Origin: DASZTV01 sp036267875
GTDB taxonomy: Bacteria > Actinomycetota > Actinomycetes > JAFAQI01
NCBI GenBank assembly: GCA_036267875.1
Contig: DATAVE010000073.1
Span: 1-64,000 of the forward strand
DNA length: 64,000 nucleotides
Reading direction: 5' to 3'
Part shown: piece by piece, positions 8,113-17,472 of the stretch
Layout: each line of letters starts with the position of its first letter
Numbering within the stretch: the stretch's first letter is position 1
Program-made: the position numbers and the translations under genes
Notes under the pieces: model-generated
Told to the model about the DNA's origin: nothing
The model's database searches: none
What the model saw: only the letters and a program-made list of their open reading frames with translations

Positions 8113-9539
8113 TGACGAGTGCGGAGTCGACGCGCCTCGACTCCTGGCAACGGCGGTATCGCCTGGTCCTCTTCTCCGTCGACCTGGTCGTGATCTTCGC
8201 CAGCACCTTGATCGCGCTATTCGCACGCTTCGGCAACACCGACCAGTCCGTGCACGGCGTGTCCTACGTCGTACTGAGCCTGCTGTTCGTCCCTGCTTGG
8301 CTTCTCGCGCTGGCCTGTTCGCGCGCGTACGAGATGCGCTTCCTCGGTGTCGGCGAGGACGAGTACAAGGGCGTGGCCTTGGCGTCGTGGTGGCTGATGG
8401 CAGTGATCGCCGTGGTCGCCTACTCGTTCAAGATCCAGTTCGCTCGTGGCTACGTCGCGATCGCGCTTCCCGTGGGGACGGTCCTGCTTCTGGTCGGCCG
8501 CTACGCGCAGCGCAAATGGCTGCACAGTCGCCGCAAGATGGGCCGGTTTCAGCATCGAGTCGTCGCGGTCGGCGGGTTCGCCGGCATCGAGGAGCTCGCG
8601 GCCGATCTGGCCGCTGAGCCCTACCTCGGCCTTCAGCTGGTCGGGATCTGCCTGCCGACACCGGGCCGGACCACCGAGATCGGCGGCGCGCCCGTTCTCG
8701 GGTCGCTCGGCTCCGTGCTCGACGCCATTGCCACGACCGGCGCGGATACGGTCGCCGTCACAGCGGGCCCGGGAATGACCCCGGAGGTCCTGCGGATGCT
8801 GTCCTGGGAACTGGAAGGCACCGGCGTCGACCTGGTGGTTGCGCCGGCGTTGCTCGACGTTGCGGGTCCGCGCATCGTCTCCCGTCCAGTCGCGGGGCTG
8901 CCGTTCCTGCATGTCGAGAAGCCGGAGCTTTCCGGGCCACGGCAGGTACTCAAGGCAGTCGTCGAGTGGACGTTCGCCGCAGTGGCGTCCCTGGTACTCG
9001 CTCCGTTCGTGCTGCTGATGGCCGCAGCAGTCCGGATCGATAGTGCCGGCTCACCGCTGTTCCATCAGACGCGTGTTGGGCGAGGTGGCCGCGAGTTCAC
9101 GGTCTACAAGCTGCGGACCATGTACGCGAACGCCGAGGACCGCCTCGCGGCGCTGTACGAGCGAAACGACATCGCCGACGGCGTGCTGTTCAAGATCCGT
9201 GACGATCCTCGGGTCACGCGAGTGGGCCGGCTGCTGCGCGGATGGTCGCTCGACGAGCTGCCGCAGCTTTGGAATGTCGTCCGTGGCGACATGGCGCTGG
9301 TGGGTCCACGGCCGCCGCTGCCCAACGAGGTATCGCTGTACGACCGGCAGGTCTCGCGGCGGTTGCTGGTCCGTCCCGGTATCACTGGCCTCTGGCAGGT
9401 CTCCGGCCGATCGGACCTCGACTGGGACGACAGCGTGCGCCTCGATCTCTACTACGTGGAGAACTGGTCGCTCGCCCTCGACGCGTTGATCGTCTGGAAA
9501 ACCGTCTTCGCGGTGCTTCGGCGCGAAGGCGCGTACTAG
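8112..9539 (+). CDS. polyprenyl-phosphate phosphosugar transferase (WcaJ/WbaP-like), first sugar
   Basis: A 475-residue initiating enzyme. Four N-terminal membrane segments (about 15-120) are followed by a soluble CoA-binding-like domain (about 140-260), a re-entrant membrane helix near 285, and the catalytic domain with FTVYKLRTMYANAED, SLDELPQLWNVVRGDMALVG and RPGITGLWQVSGRSD. Such enzymes move a sugar-1-phosphate from a nucleotide sugar to undecaprenyl phosphate and so start each repeat unit. The GTG start at 8112 overlaps the epimerase stop, which ties the two genes into one transcript. The sugar is not evident. A second, shorter enzyme of this class lies at 17473-18360. Confidence 0.9.
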   Translation: MTSAESTRLDSWQRRYRLVLFSVDLVVIFASTLIALFARFGNTDQSVHGVSYVVLSLLFVPAWLLALACSRAYEMRFLGVGEDEYKGVALASWWLMAVIAVVAYSFKIQFARGYVAIALPVGTVLLLVGRYAQRKWLHSRRKMGRFQHRVVAVGGFAGIEELAADLAAEPYLGLQLVGICLPTPGRTTEIGGAPVLGSLGSVLDAIATTGADTVAVTAGPGMTPEVLRMLSWELEGTGVDLVVAPALLDVAGPRIVSRPVAGLPFLHVEKPELSGPRQVLKAVVEWTFAAVASLVLAPFVLLMAAAVRIDSAGSPLFHQTRVGRGGREFTVYKLRTMYANAEDRLAALYERNDIADGVLFKIRDDPRVTRVGRLLRGWSLDELPQLWNVVRGDMALVGPRPPLPNEVSLYDRQVSRRLLVRPGITGLWQVSGRSDLDWDDSVRLDLYYVENWSLALDALIVWKTVFAVLRREGAY

Positions 9540-9568
9540 ACGCTCGGTGCCGATACCGTTCACCGGTC

Positions 9569-10183
9569 ATGGGGCGAGACGTACGGCGACTGCCGTGGCT
9601 GCTGCGATACGGGTACGGCCGACGGATTGCGTCGTCGTGGCGCCGTCGCATGCTTCTGATGACACACAGCCACCTCGACGTCGAGATCGCGCCGGGCGTG
9701 GCCATCGGCCCGAGGTGCGACCTATGGATGCCCGCCCAGGCCACGCTTCACGTCGGCGCTGGTTCGGAGTTTCGCCGCGACTTCTTCTGTGAGATCGCGC
9801 CCGGCGGTCGGGTGGAGATGTCGGAGGGCGTCATCTTCACCTCCGCCGCCTTGATCCAGATCTCGACGTCTCTGACCATCGGCAAGCGCGCGGTCTTCGG
9901 GCAGTCGGTGATGATCGCTGACGGCAATCACAAGTTCCGGGATCACACCTTGCACCTGCTCGACCAGGGCTACGACTTCCAGCCGATCGTGATCGGCGAC
10001 AACGCCATCGTCACCTCGAAGTGCACGATCCTGAACTCGATCGGTGAGGGCGCCGTGATCGGCGCGGGCAGCGTCGTGACGCAACCGATTCCGGCGTACT
10101 GCCTGGCGGTCGGCGCGCCGGCACGCGTTGTCGACTACTTCGGACCCGAGGATCAGCGGCCCGAAGGACTGGGGCTGAGATAG
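9569..10183 (+). CDS. hexapeptide-repeat O-acyltransferase (WcaF/LacA-like)
   Basis: A 204-residue left-handed beta-helix acyltransferase. Irregular isoleucine/valine-rich hexapeptides run from about residue 30 (VEIAPGVAIGPRCDLW) to the C-terminal coil IGEGAVIGAGSVVTQPIPAY and VGAPARVV. HKFRD supplies the histidine typical of maltose- and sugar-O-acetyltransferases. It probably acetylates or acylates a sugar of the repeat unit. ATG 9569 follows the sugar transferase by 29 nt. A TACCGT hexamer ends 9 nt before it, so an internal promoter is possible. Confidence 0.85.
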   Translation: MGRDVRRLPWLLRYGYGRRIASSWRRRMLLMTHSHLDVEIAPGVAIGPRCDLWMPAQATLHVGAGSEFRRDFFCEIAPGGRVEMSEGVIFTSAALIQISTSLTIGKRAVFGQSVMIADGNHKFRDHTLHLLDQGYDFQPIVIGDNAIVTSKCTILNSIGEGAVIGAGSVVTQPIPAYCLAVGAPARVVDYFGPEDQRPEGLGLR

Positions 10184-10204
10184 CCCATAGAGGTCCTCGT
10201 GCAA

Positions 10205-10210
10205 TATCCT
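10205..10210 (+). promoter_or_regulatory. candidate -10 TATCCT before secreted protein gene
   Basis: TATCCT lies 38 nt before ATG 10249 and would give a leader of about 32 nt carrying the ribosome site GGAG near 10238. The -35 region is weak. Confidence 0.35.
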
Positions 10211-10248
10211 GGGCTCTCCCACTAGACCCCGTTGGCCTGGAGATCAAG

Positions 10249-10650
10249 ATGACCGGACCTCGCCGACTCATCGGCGCTCTCGCAATCGCGGCTCTCGGCG
10301 CCTCCGGAGCAGCGCTCGTGGCGCCTGTCTCGGCGTCAGCGGCCCCCGCGCTGCGGTGCGGCTACCCGCCCGCCGCGTGCACGATCTTGTTCAATCAGGG
10401 CAGCTATCAGCCAGGTCAGACGGTTAGGTTTCACACCACCGTGGGTAGCTTCGCGCGAAACGAGGCGGTCGGGGTCACCGTTACCGGTCCGAAGGGCTAC
10501 GTGCGGCATACCTCGGGCCGATCAGGTCCGCACGGCGGGTTCTCGCTGAACCTCAAGCTTGCCGACAACTTCAAGCCCGGTACGTACGGCCTTGGCCTGA
10601 CCGGTCACCGTGACGGTCACCACCTGACCGGTAGTTTCAAGGTCTCCTAG
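10249..10650 (+). CDS. small secreted protein of unknown function
   Basis: A 133-residue protein with a clear signal peptide: MTGPRR, a hydrophobic core to about residue 24, then PVSASAAPA with an AxA-type cleavage site. The mature part of about 100 residues has two cysteines close together (RCGYPPAACT), which may pair, and then a beta-rich region (GQTVRFHTTVGSF, GVTVTGPKGYV, GTYGLGLTGH) resembling Ig-like or DUF-type surface repeats. A ribosome site GGAG precedes ATG by 8 nt. It lies between the acyltransferase and the DUF4012 protein, so a role at the cell surface linked to the glycan is likely. I do not recognise a family. Confidence 0.7.
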   Translation: MTGPRRLIGALAIAALGASGAALVAPVSASAAPALRCGYPPAACTILFNQGSYQPGQTVRFHTTVGSFARNEAVGVTVTGPKGYVRHTSGRSGPHGGFSLNLKLADNFKPGTYGLGLTGHRDGHHLTGSFKVS

Positions 10651-10657
10651 CGCCGCC

Positions 10658-12421
10658 CTGTCGGACGACGCGGGAGCAGTTCCTGGCTCCCCGAAATGGC
10701 GTCGGCGGCTGCCGGCGATCGTTGTCGCGGCCCTTCTCCTCGCCGCGCTGGCGTGGTTGCTTGTCACCGGGTTGCTCGCGCGAAGTGCGCTGGATCGGGC
10801 TCGCGATGGCGTCGCCCAGCTGCGACATGACCTCCTGGCTGGAGACGTCGCGGCGGCCCGTCGGGACCTAGCGGGCCTGCAGTCGGATGTCGCCTCGGGA
10901 CACGCCCGTACCTCCGGGCCGGTCTGGTGGGCTGCCGCTCATGTGCCCTGGCTGGGATCGCCGCTGAACACGACGCGGGCCCTCGCCGAAGACGGCCGGC
11001 TGCTCGCCGACCGTGCGCTGCCACAGATCCTCGACGCCTCGGTCTCGCTCGATCCCCACGAGCTTCGGGTGGCGCCCGATCAGCTCGATCTCACTCGACT
11101 CCACGCCGCGCAGCCGTCGCTCTTGCGTGCGTTGCCGATCGTGGCGAAGGTTCAGCAGCAGGTCGCGGCCACGTCGGGCAGCTGGCTCGGTGTGGTCTCG
11201 CACGGCAGGGCCTCGCTGCTCTCACAGCTCGACAGCCTCGCTAGCGACCTGCACGACATCACCGTCGCGGTGAACCTCGCGCCGTCGATGCTCGGCGAAC
11301 AAGAAGAGCGCCACTACCTCGTCGTCTTCGAGGGCGACACGGAGGCGCGTGGCGTCGGCGGGATCTTGGGCGGGTATGCGTTGCTCGACGCAAGCAAGGG
11401 TCGGATGAGCTTTGTTCACTACGGGTCGGACCGAGATTTCAACGGCGCCGCGTCAGGCATCGATCTCGGGGGCGCCTTCGACGAGCTCTACTCCGGCGAC
11501 CAGCCCTACCAGCTGGTGCAGAACGTCGACCTCAGCCCGCATTTTCCCTACGCCGCGCAGATCTGGTCCGGGATGGCGCAACAGATCTTCGGCGTACCGA
11601 TCGACGGCGTTGTTGCGATCGATCCGGAGGTGCTCGCAAAGCTCCTCGCGGTGACGGGCCCGGTCACGCTGCCGGACGGCACCGAGCTGACGTCGTCGAA
11701 CATCGTGCACGAGCTCGATGTCGATGTCTACGAGCGGTTCAACTACGACTTCGTTGCCCGCAAGGCCTTCTTCGTCGATGCCGCGCAAGCCGTCGTCCAC
11801 GCGGTGTTCGCGCGGCCACTCGATACGCAGGCGCTGCTCAACGCCTTCGTGCAGCCGGTGGGCCAGCGTCGACTCCTGGTCTACAGCGACGTCCCGGCAG
11901 AGGAGGCACAGATCGCCGACTTTGCGATCGGCGGCGTCCTGCCTGAGACGACCCGGCCGTTTGTCGACGTCATCCTCAACAACGCCTCGGCGACGAAGCT
12001 CGATGGCTACCTGCACGAGAGTGTCGACTACCAGCGAGCTACCTGCTCGGCTGGACCGGCGTCGGTGACCATCACTGTCACAAACGATGCTCCCGCCACT
12101 GGCCTGCCGTCGTACGTGACCGACGGGCTGAGCTGGACCGGCCCGCATGTGCCGGGCGCCGACCGACTGGTCGTGGGCCTTTACGGCACCCACGGATCGG
12201 AACAGGACACGGCGACTATCGACGGCAAGCCGGTCTACGTCGCGACCGGAGAGGAACGCGGTCACCCCGTCATCACGACGCTGATCACGATCGCGCCTGG
12301 GCAGACCCGCACGGTGGTGTTTTCGGTCGTCGAGCCGCAAGCGACCGGCCCAGTCCTGGCACTGCGTCAGCCGCTCGCGAACGAGCCGACAATGAAGGTC
12401 GACGCGCCGTCGTGCTCGTGA
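10658..12421 (+). CDS. DUF4012 domain-containing membrane protein
   Basis: One N-terminal membrane helix (PAIVVAALLLAALAWLLVTG) is followed by a helical region and a large extracytoplasmic domain with the features of DUF4012 proteins: LVVFEGDTEARGVGGILGGY near the middle and DVDVYERFNYDF. Such proteins are common in actinobacterial exopolysaccharide loci, but their function is unknown. The start is a problem. The first TTG (10757) lies inside the membrane helix and no ATG or GTG is in frame after the stop at 10625-10627. CTG 10658, only 7 nt after the secreted protein gene, would give a complete helix and 587 residues. The gene ends one base short of the convergent methyltransferase. Confidence 0.75.
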   Translation: MSDDAGAVPGSPKWRRRLPAIVVAALLLAALAWLLVTGLLARSALDRARDGVAQLRHDLLAGDVAAARRDLAGLQSDVASGHARTSGPVWWAAAHVPWLGSPLNTTRALAEDGRLLADRALPQILDASVSLDPHELRVAPDQLDLTRLHAAQPSLLRALPIVAKVQQQVAATSGSWLGVVSHGRASLLSQLDSLASDLHDITVAVNLAPSMLGEQEERHYLVVFEGDTEARGVGGILGGYALLDASKGRMSFVHYGSDRDFNGAASGIDLGGAFDELYSGDQPYQLVQNVDLSPHFPYAAQIWSGMAQQIFGVPIDGVVAIDPEVLAKLLAVTGPVTLPDGTELTSSNIVHELDVDVYERFNYDFVARKAFFVDAAQAVVHAVFARPLDTQALLNAFVQPVGQRRLLVYSDVPAEEAQIADFAIGGVLPETTRPFVDVILNNASATKLDGYLHESVDYQRATCSAGPASVTITVTNDAPATGLPSYVTDGLSWTGPHVPGADRLVVGLYGTHGSEQDTATIDGKPVYVATGEERGHPVITTLITIAPGQTRTVVFSVVEPQATGPVLALRQPLANEPTMKVDAPSCS

Positions 12422-12422
12422 G

Positions 12423-13217
12423 CTAGGACTTGCTGGCGTCGACCCAGAGGTCCGCGACACCGAGTGCCGCGGTAACCCGATGTCGGGCGAGTCGCTCGTA
12501 GAGCTGCTTGCCGCGAGTCGACGGCACGAAGTCGGTGTGGACCCACTGCCCGAACCGCACCTGCGGTGCCCGAAACCCGGCCGCAGCGAGCGACTGGCGT
12601 AATCCGCGGCGGGTCTGTTCGTTGACGTGCATCCGATGTTCGTAGTCGTTGCGCGGGTCAGCCGGCCAGTGCTGGCCGCGCAGCCGGGCGAGTCCTCGCA
12701 GGCCGCGGTACGTGACGTCGTAGATCGTGCGGGTCGGAAAGGTGTGCGCGAACAAGCGCCCACCGGGTCGGAGCACCCGGTGGGCCTCATGGAAGGTCGC
12801 AGCGAGCTCGGGTGGTGCGAGGTGCTCGATGACGTCGATCATGAAGACGAGGTCGATGCAGCCGTCAGGCAGCGGAAGTTGACGGGCGTCGCCGAGGACG
12901 ACCGTTGCGCGCGAGGTCACGTCGCGTTGCGCGAGTGACTGTGTGGCCAGGCGGGCCGCGGCGCTGGAGTACTCCACGCCAACAGCCCACTTCGCGCCGT
13001 GCTCGACGGCTAGCGCAACCAGCTCGCCGCGGCCGGCGCCGATGTCGCAGACCGTGGCACCCTCGGTCAGCTGTGCGCGCTGGAGTATCCCTTTGTAGAG
13101 CCCGGCCTCGCCGGCGCCTCCCGACTTGACCCACTCGTCGTATCCGGCGCACGCCGTCCGGTAGTAGTCCTCGTCGTACTCCTCCGGCGAGACTTGCGTC
13201 GGCTCCAGACCGGCCAT
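12423..13217 (-). CDS. class I SAM-dependent methyltransferase
   Basis: A 264-residue methyltransferase. Motif I is ATVCDIGAGRGELVALA at about residues 53-69, followed by VGVEYSSAAARLA, GDARQLPLPDGCIDLVFM, IDVIEHL and LRPGGRLFAHTFPT. These match type-11/25 methyltransferases. It follows gmd by 7 nt and rmlD further up, in the order rmlD, gmd, methyltransferase, so a deoxy sugar is a reasonable substrate. The exact target is unknown. Confidence 0.85.
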   Translation of the reverse strand: MAGLEPTQVSPEEYDEDYYRTACAGYDEWVKSGGAGEAGLYKGILQRAQLTEGATVCDIGAGRGELVALAVEHGAKWAVGVEYSSAAARLATQSLAQRDVTSRATVVLGDARQLPLPDGCIDLVFMIDVIEHLAPPELAATFHEAHRVLRPGGRLFAHTFPTRTIYDVTYRGLRGLARLRGQHWPADPRNDYEHRMHVNEQTRRGLRQSLAAAGFRAPQVRFGQWVHTDFVPSTRGKQLYERLARHRVTAALGVADLWVDASKS

Positions 13218-13224
13218 CGTGGGG

Positions 13225-14220
<996 letters not shown>

Positions 14221-14226
14221 TTCGCC

Positions 14227-14232
14227 ACCCTA
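14227..14232 (-). promoter_or_regulatory. -10 hexamer TAGGGT, leaderless promoter of gmd
   Basis: TAGGGT (TAnnnT) ends exactly 6 nt before ATG 14220, placing the likely transcript start at the initiation codon. Confidence 0.45.
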
Positions 14233-14255
14233 TTCGTGCCGGGACCCCGGTCGTG

Positions 14256-15122
14256 TCACCTAGTGAGCCGGTCGCCGGCCGCAGCGAGTGCTTCGCTCAG
14301 CGCGTCGCTCCACTCCGGCATGGCGGGCAGTCCCGCCGCCAGCCAGCTGCGGGCCGACAAGACGGAGTACGCCGGACGCGGCGCGGGCCGCGCCATTGCC
14401 GCGCTCGTAGTCGGTCGCACGCTTGTGGGCTCGGCTCCCAGGAGTCCGGCGAGTGCCACCGCGACGTCGTACCAGCTCGCCTCGCCTGCTGACGAGCAGT
14501 GCCGAACTCCCGGCTCGACCGCTGCCGTGCCGAGTGCGACGAGCCGCTGCGCGAGGTGGCGGGTCCAGGTCGGTGCCCCACGCTGGTCGTCGACGACATC
14601 AACCGACTCCCCGGCCAGGAGTCGCTTCCCCACGGTGCGGACGAAGCTCGCGCCGTGCTCGCCATAGAGCCAGCCGGTGCGCACCACCTGGCCGTCACCC
14701 CCGGCGGCCAGGACGGCGAGCTCGCCGCCGAGCTTGGTCCGTCCATAGGCACCGGTCGGCTCGGTTGGTGCGTCGATCTCGTACGGCGAGGTCGCGTCGC
14801 CGCGGAACACATAGTCGGTCGACACGTGTACCAGCCGGGCGCCGTTCGCGGCGCACCATCGCGCGAGGTTGGCGGGCCCGGTCGCATTTACCGCGGCGGC
14901 GGCAGCCTCGTCGCTCTCGGCATCGTCGACTCGGGTGTAGGCCGCGGCGTTGATAACGACATCGGGCCGGTGAGCTGTCAGCGCATCGTCGACCGCGACG
15001 GTGTCGCTGATGTCGAGTGCGCGCCGGTCGAGACCGGCGACGTCAGCGGCGGCTTCCGTCAGCTCCGCCATCAGGTCTCGTCCGAGTGCCCCCGCCGCGC
15101 CGGTCACGAGCCAGGTCGTCAC
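14256..15122 (-). CDS. rmlD: dTDP-4-dehydrorhamnose reductase
   Basis: A 288-residue SDR enzyme with the NADPH loop WLVTGAAGALGRDLM at the N-terminus, NAAAYTRVDDAESDEAAAAAVN, VSTDYVFRGD and the YxxxK site GAYGRTKLGGEL. It carries out the last step to dTDP-L-rhamnose. rmlA, rmlB and rmlC lie at 19.2-21.7 kb, so the four-gene pathway is complete but split over two places. GTG 15122 is preceded at 6 nt by TACGCT, again the leaderless layout. It diverges from the acyltransferase at 15150. Confidence 0.92.
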   Translation of the reverse strand: MTTWLVTGAAGALGRDLMAELTEAAADVAGLDRRALDISDTVAVDDALTAHRPDVVINAAAYTRVDDAESDEAAAAAVNATGPANLARWCAANGARLVHVSTDYVFRGDATSPYEIDAPTEPTGAYGRTKLGGELAVLAAGGDGQVVRTGWLYGEHGASFVRTVGKRLLAGESVDVVDDQRGAPTWTRHLAQRLVALGTAAVEPGVRHCSSAGEASWYDVAVALAGLLGAEPTSVRPTTSAAMARPAPRPAYSVLSARSWLAAGLPAMPEWSDALSEALAAAGDRLTR

Positions 15123-15128
15123 GCCGTC

Positions 15129-15134
15129 AGCGTA
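15129..15134 (-). promoter_or_regulatory. -10 hexamer TACGCT, leaderless promoter of rmlD
   Basis: TACGCT ends 6 nt before GTG 15122. The identical hexamer stands 7 nt before the glycosyltransferase at 22839 and 6 nt before wzm at 26182. Confidence 0.5.
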
Positions 15135-15149
15135 GGAGCCGACTTTGGC

Positions 15150-16256
15150 ATGATGAGCGGCCGGGCACTACGAAGGAATCGGGGCTGGTCCGTGGCGGTT
15201 GTGCGTGGGCATCGGCCCGACCTCGACGGCATCCGCGCGATCGGGATGCTTCAGGTGATGGCCTACCACTTCGAGACCGGCCCGTTGTTCAAGGGCGCGG
15301 CCATCAACGTGGACCTGTTCTTCGCGCTCAGCGGCTACCTGATCACCGGTCTACTCATCGCCGAGCGCGCCGATACCGGCCGAGTCGATCTTCCTGCGTT
15401 CTACCTACGACGGGCCTTCCGCCTGCTACCCGCGCTACTCGTCCTGCTCTCGTTCGGTGGGATCGCGATCGCCGTTGCGCTGCCCGGGGACCGCAACCAC
15501 GCATTGATCGTCGGTGGATTGATCTCGCTGTTCTACGTGACCGACCTCGTGTCGTACTCCCACGACACGTTGTGGGCGACGTACGTCTGGACCTGGACGC
15601 TCTCGCTGGAGGAGCAGTTCTACCTGCTCTGGCCCACGATCATGCGCAAGGGTGCGTTGACGCGCGAGCGGGGCAGGCAGCTCGTATTCGGCGCGGTGGT
15701 GTTGTCGCTGATCCTCGCGGAAGTGACTGCCAAAGGCGCCGGTCCGCACGCGAACGCGCCGATCGACTACTACCAACCGCAGGCGCACGTGTTCTCGATC
15801 ATGGTCGGCTGCGCGGCCGCGCTGGTGACTGTGCCCCGCTGGTTCCGGCATCTCGCGCTGCCGGCGCTCGCGGGACTGATCGCACTCGGCCAGTTCTCGC
15901 CGCTGCACATGTCGGCGAACTACCTGCGCTTCAACGTCCCCGCCGCCGCGGTGCTGACCGTGATCGTGATGCTTGCCCTCGAGCACTCTCCGCGCACCGC
16001 GGGCGTCATCCTGGGCAACCGGCCGATCGCCCATCTCGGGGCGATCTCCTATGGGCTCTATCTCTACCACCCGGTTGTCTACATCGTGCTCGCCCAGGAG
16101 GTGCACCGTGCGCACTGGCTGATCGTGACGTTGAGCTTCCTCGTCACTTGGGTCATCGCCGAGATCAGCTACAAGTTCTGGGAGTCACCGGTCCGGCGGC
16201 ACGGCCGCGCGTGGTTGGCACGCCGCAAGTCGGCGCGCGAGGCCATGGCCACGTGA
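15150..16256 (+). CDS. acyltransferase 3 family membrane protein
   Basis: A protein of 368 residues with about ten membrane segments. It starts with the family signature HRPDLDGIRAIGMLQVMAYHF, containing the conserved R-x-D-G-x-R-x-x, followed by INVDLFFALSGYLITGLL and FYLRRAFRLLP. WTLSLEEQFYLLWP is the typical central motif. Such enzymes O-acylate extracytoplasmic or lipid-linked glycans. ATG 15150 (or 15153) is favoured by AGGAG at 15134-15138; GTG 15192 is an alternative. It overlaps the following glycosyltransferase by 4 nt (GTGA). Confidence 0.9.
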   Translation: MMSGRALRRNRGWSVAVVRGHRPDLDGIRAIGMLQVMAYHFETGPLFKGAAINVDLFFALSGYLITGLLIAERADTGRVDLPAFYLRRAFRLLPALLVLLSFGGIAIAVALPGDRNHALIVGGLISLFYVTDLVSYSHDTLWATYVWTWTLSLEEQFYLLWPTIMRKGALTRERGRQLVFGAVVLSLILAEVTAKGAGPHANAPIDYYQPQAHVFSIMVGCAAALVTVPRWFRHLALPALAGLIALGQFSPLHMSANYLRFNVPAAAVLTVIVMLALEHSPRTAGVILGNRPIAHLGAISYGLYLYHPVVYIVLAQEVHRAHWLIVTLSFLVTWVIAEISYKFWESPVRRHGRAWLARRKSAREAMAT

Positions 16257-17371
16257 GCGAACGCCTTCGGGTTCTGCACGTCCTCGAGGCGCTGGAAGGC
16301 GGGACGGCCCGGCATGTCAGGGATCTCGTTGCGTACGCGACCGAAGTCGACCATGTAGTGGCAGTGCCCGAGCTCCGTCACGTCGGGCTGACCGATACCG
16401 AGGCAGTTGCCGAGATGCGGGCGGCCGGTGCCGACGTACGCCTGGTCGACATGCGCCGCTCCATGTTCTCGGCGCAGAACGTGGCGGCTGTGATGGCTGT
16501 CAGGCGGATCGCGCGGGAGGTGCGACCCGACATCCTGCACGGCCATTCATCGATCGGTGGGGTCGTGGCTCGACTGGTCGGCAGACTGACCGGCATTCCG
16601 GCGGTCTGGACGCCGAACGGAGTCTTGACCGGACGCCTGCCGGTGACCGTCGAGCGAGTCTTGTCGCGGTGGACGGCGCTGACTATCGCGGTGTCGCCCA
16701 GCGAGGCCCAGCTCATGGGCTCGCTGGGGTTGAGCCGCACTGGTCGGCTCGAGGCGGTGCCGAATGGCCTGGCGCCCTTCGAGGTCGACCCAGCCGCGAT
16801 CGACATTCGCGCAACCGCCGGCATCCCCGAGGGGGCACTGGTCGTCGGGTGCCTCGCTCGGCTCGTCGAGCAGAAGGGGATCGACACCTACCTCGCGATG
16901 GCGAAGGAGCTGCTCGCGCTACGCCCTGACGTCTACGTCCTGCTGATCGGAAGCGGTCCACTCGAGCCGCTGGTCCGCGAGTCTGTCGTTGCGCTTGATC
17001 GGTTTCGCTGGCTCGAAGGCTTCAACGGTGGTCGCTCGGTGCTCCCGCAGTTCACGGTGTTCGTGCTGCTCAGCCGTTACGAAGGCTCGCCCTACACCGT
17101 CATGGAGGCCATGTCGCTGGGCTGTTGTTGCGTCGTGACCGACGTCGTAGGCTCCCGCGACCTGATCGTGGATGGCGAGTCCGGGCTCCTGGTGGCGGCC
17201 GCCGATGGGCCGGCCGTGGCGCAGGCGATCGAAGGCCTGCTGACCGACGGCGATCGGCGTACGGCGCTCGGCGCGGCGGCGTCGCGTCGGGCTGCCGAGC
17301 ACTTCACCGCGGCAGGCATGGCTGCGAGAACGATGGAGCTCTACCGGGCCGTCACCTCCGTGCCCGGTTAG
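16253..17371 (+). CDS. GT4-type glycosyltransferase
   Basis: A 372-residue GT-B enzyme. The N-terminal part has VLHVLEALEGGTARHVRDLV and the central part has PDILHGHSSIGGVVARLV. The donor site is VVGCLARLVEQKGIDTYLAM and the E-x7-E motif is SRYEGSPYTVMEAMSLG. The GTG start overlaps the acyltransferase stop by 4 nt, so both are translated together. The sequence CCCVV after the E-x7-E motif is an unusual cysteine run. Confidence 0.88.
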   Translation: MSERLRVLHVLEALEGGTARHVRDLVAYATEVDHVVAVPELRHVGLTDTEAVAEMRAAGADVRLVDMRRSMFSAQNVAAVMAVRRIAREVRPDILHGHSSIGGVVARLVGRLTGIPAVWTPNGVLTGRLPVTVERVLSRWTALTIAVSPSEAQLMGSLGLSRTGRLEAVPNGLAPFEVDPAAIDIRATAGIPEGALVVGCLARLVEQKGIDTYLAMAKELLALRPDVYVLLIGSGPLEPLVRESVVALDRFRWLEGFNGGRSVLPQFTVFVLLSRYEGSPYTVMEAMSLGCCCVVTDVVGSRDLIVDGESGLLVAAADGPAVAQAIEGLLTDGDRRTALGAAASRRAAEHFTAAGMAARTMELYRAVTSVPG

Positions 17372-17472
17372 GCGTTGTCTGCAGATATGGGCAAGGTCAT
17401 CCGTGGATAGGCCGAACGAGTGATGGCGATTGGGAGAACGTACAAACATCACTAGCCAGGAGGCGCTGACTA

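Noticed and set aside
7147..8226. 359-codon open frame on the minus strand
   Set aside because: It lies opposite the epimerase and sugar transferase genes, which have clear family motifs; the frame is a by-product of high GC.
11453..12790. 445-codon open frame on the minus strand
   Set aside because: Antisense to the DUF4012 gene and part of a methyltransferase gene, with low-complexity Arg/Ser composition and no domain.
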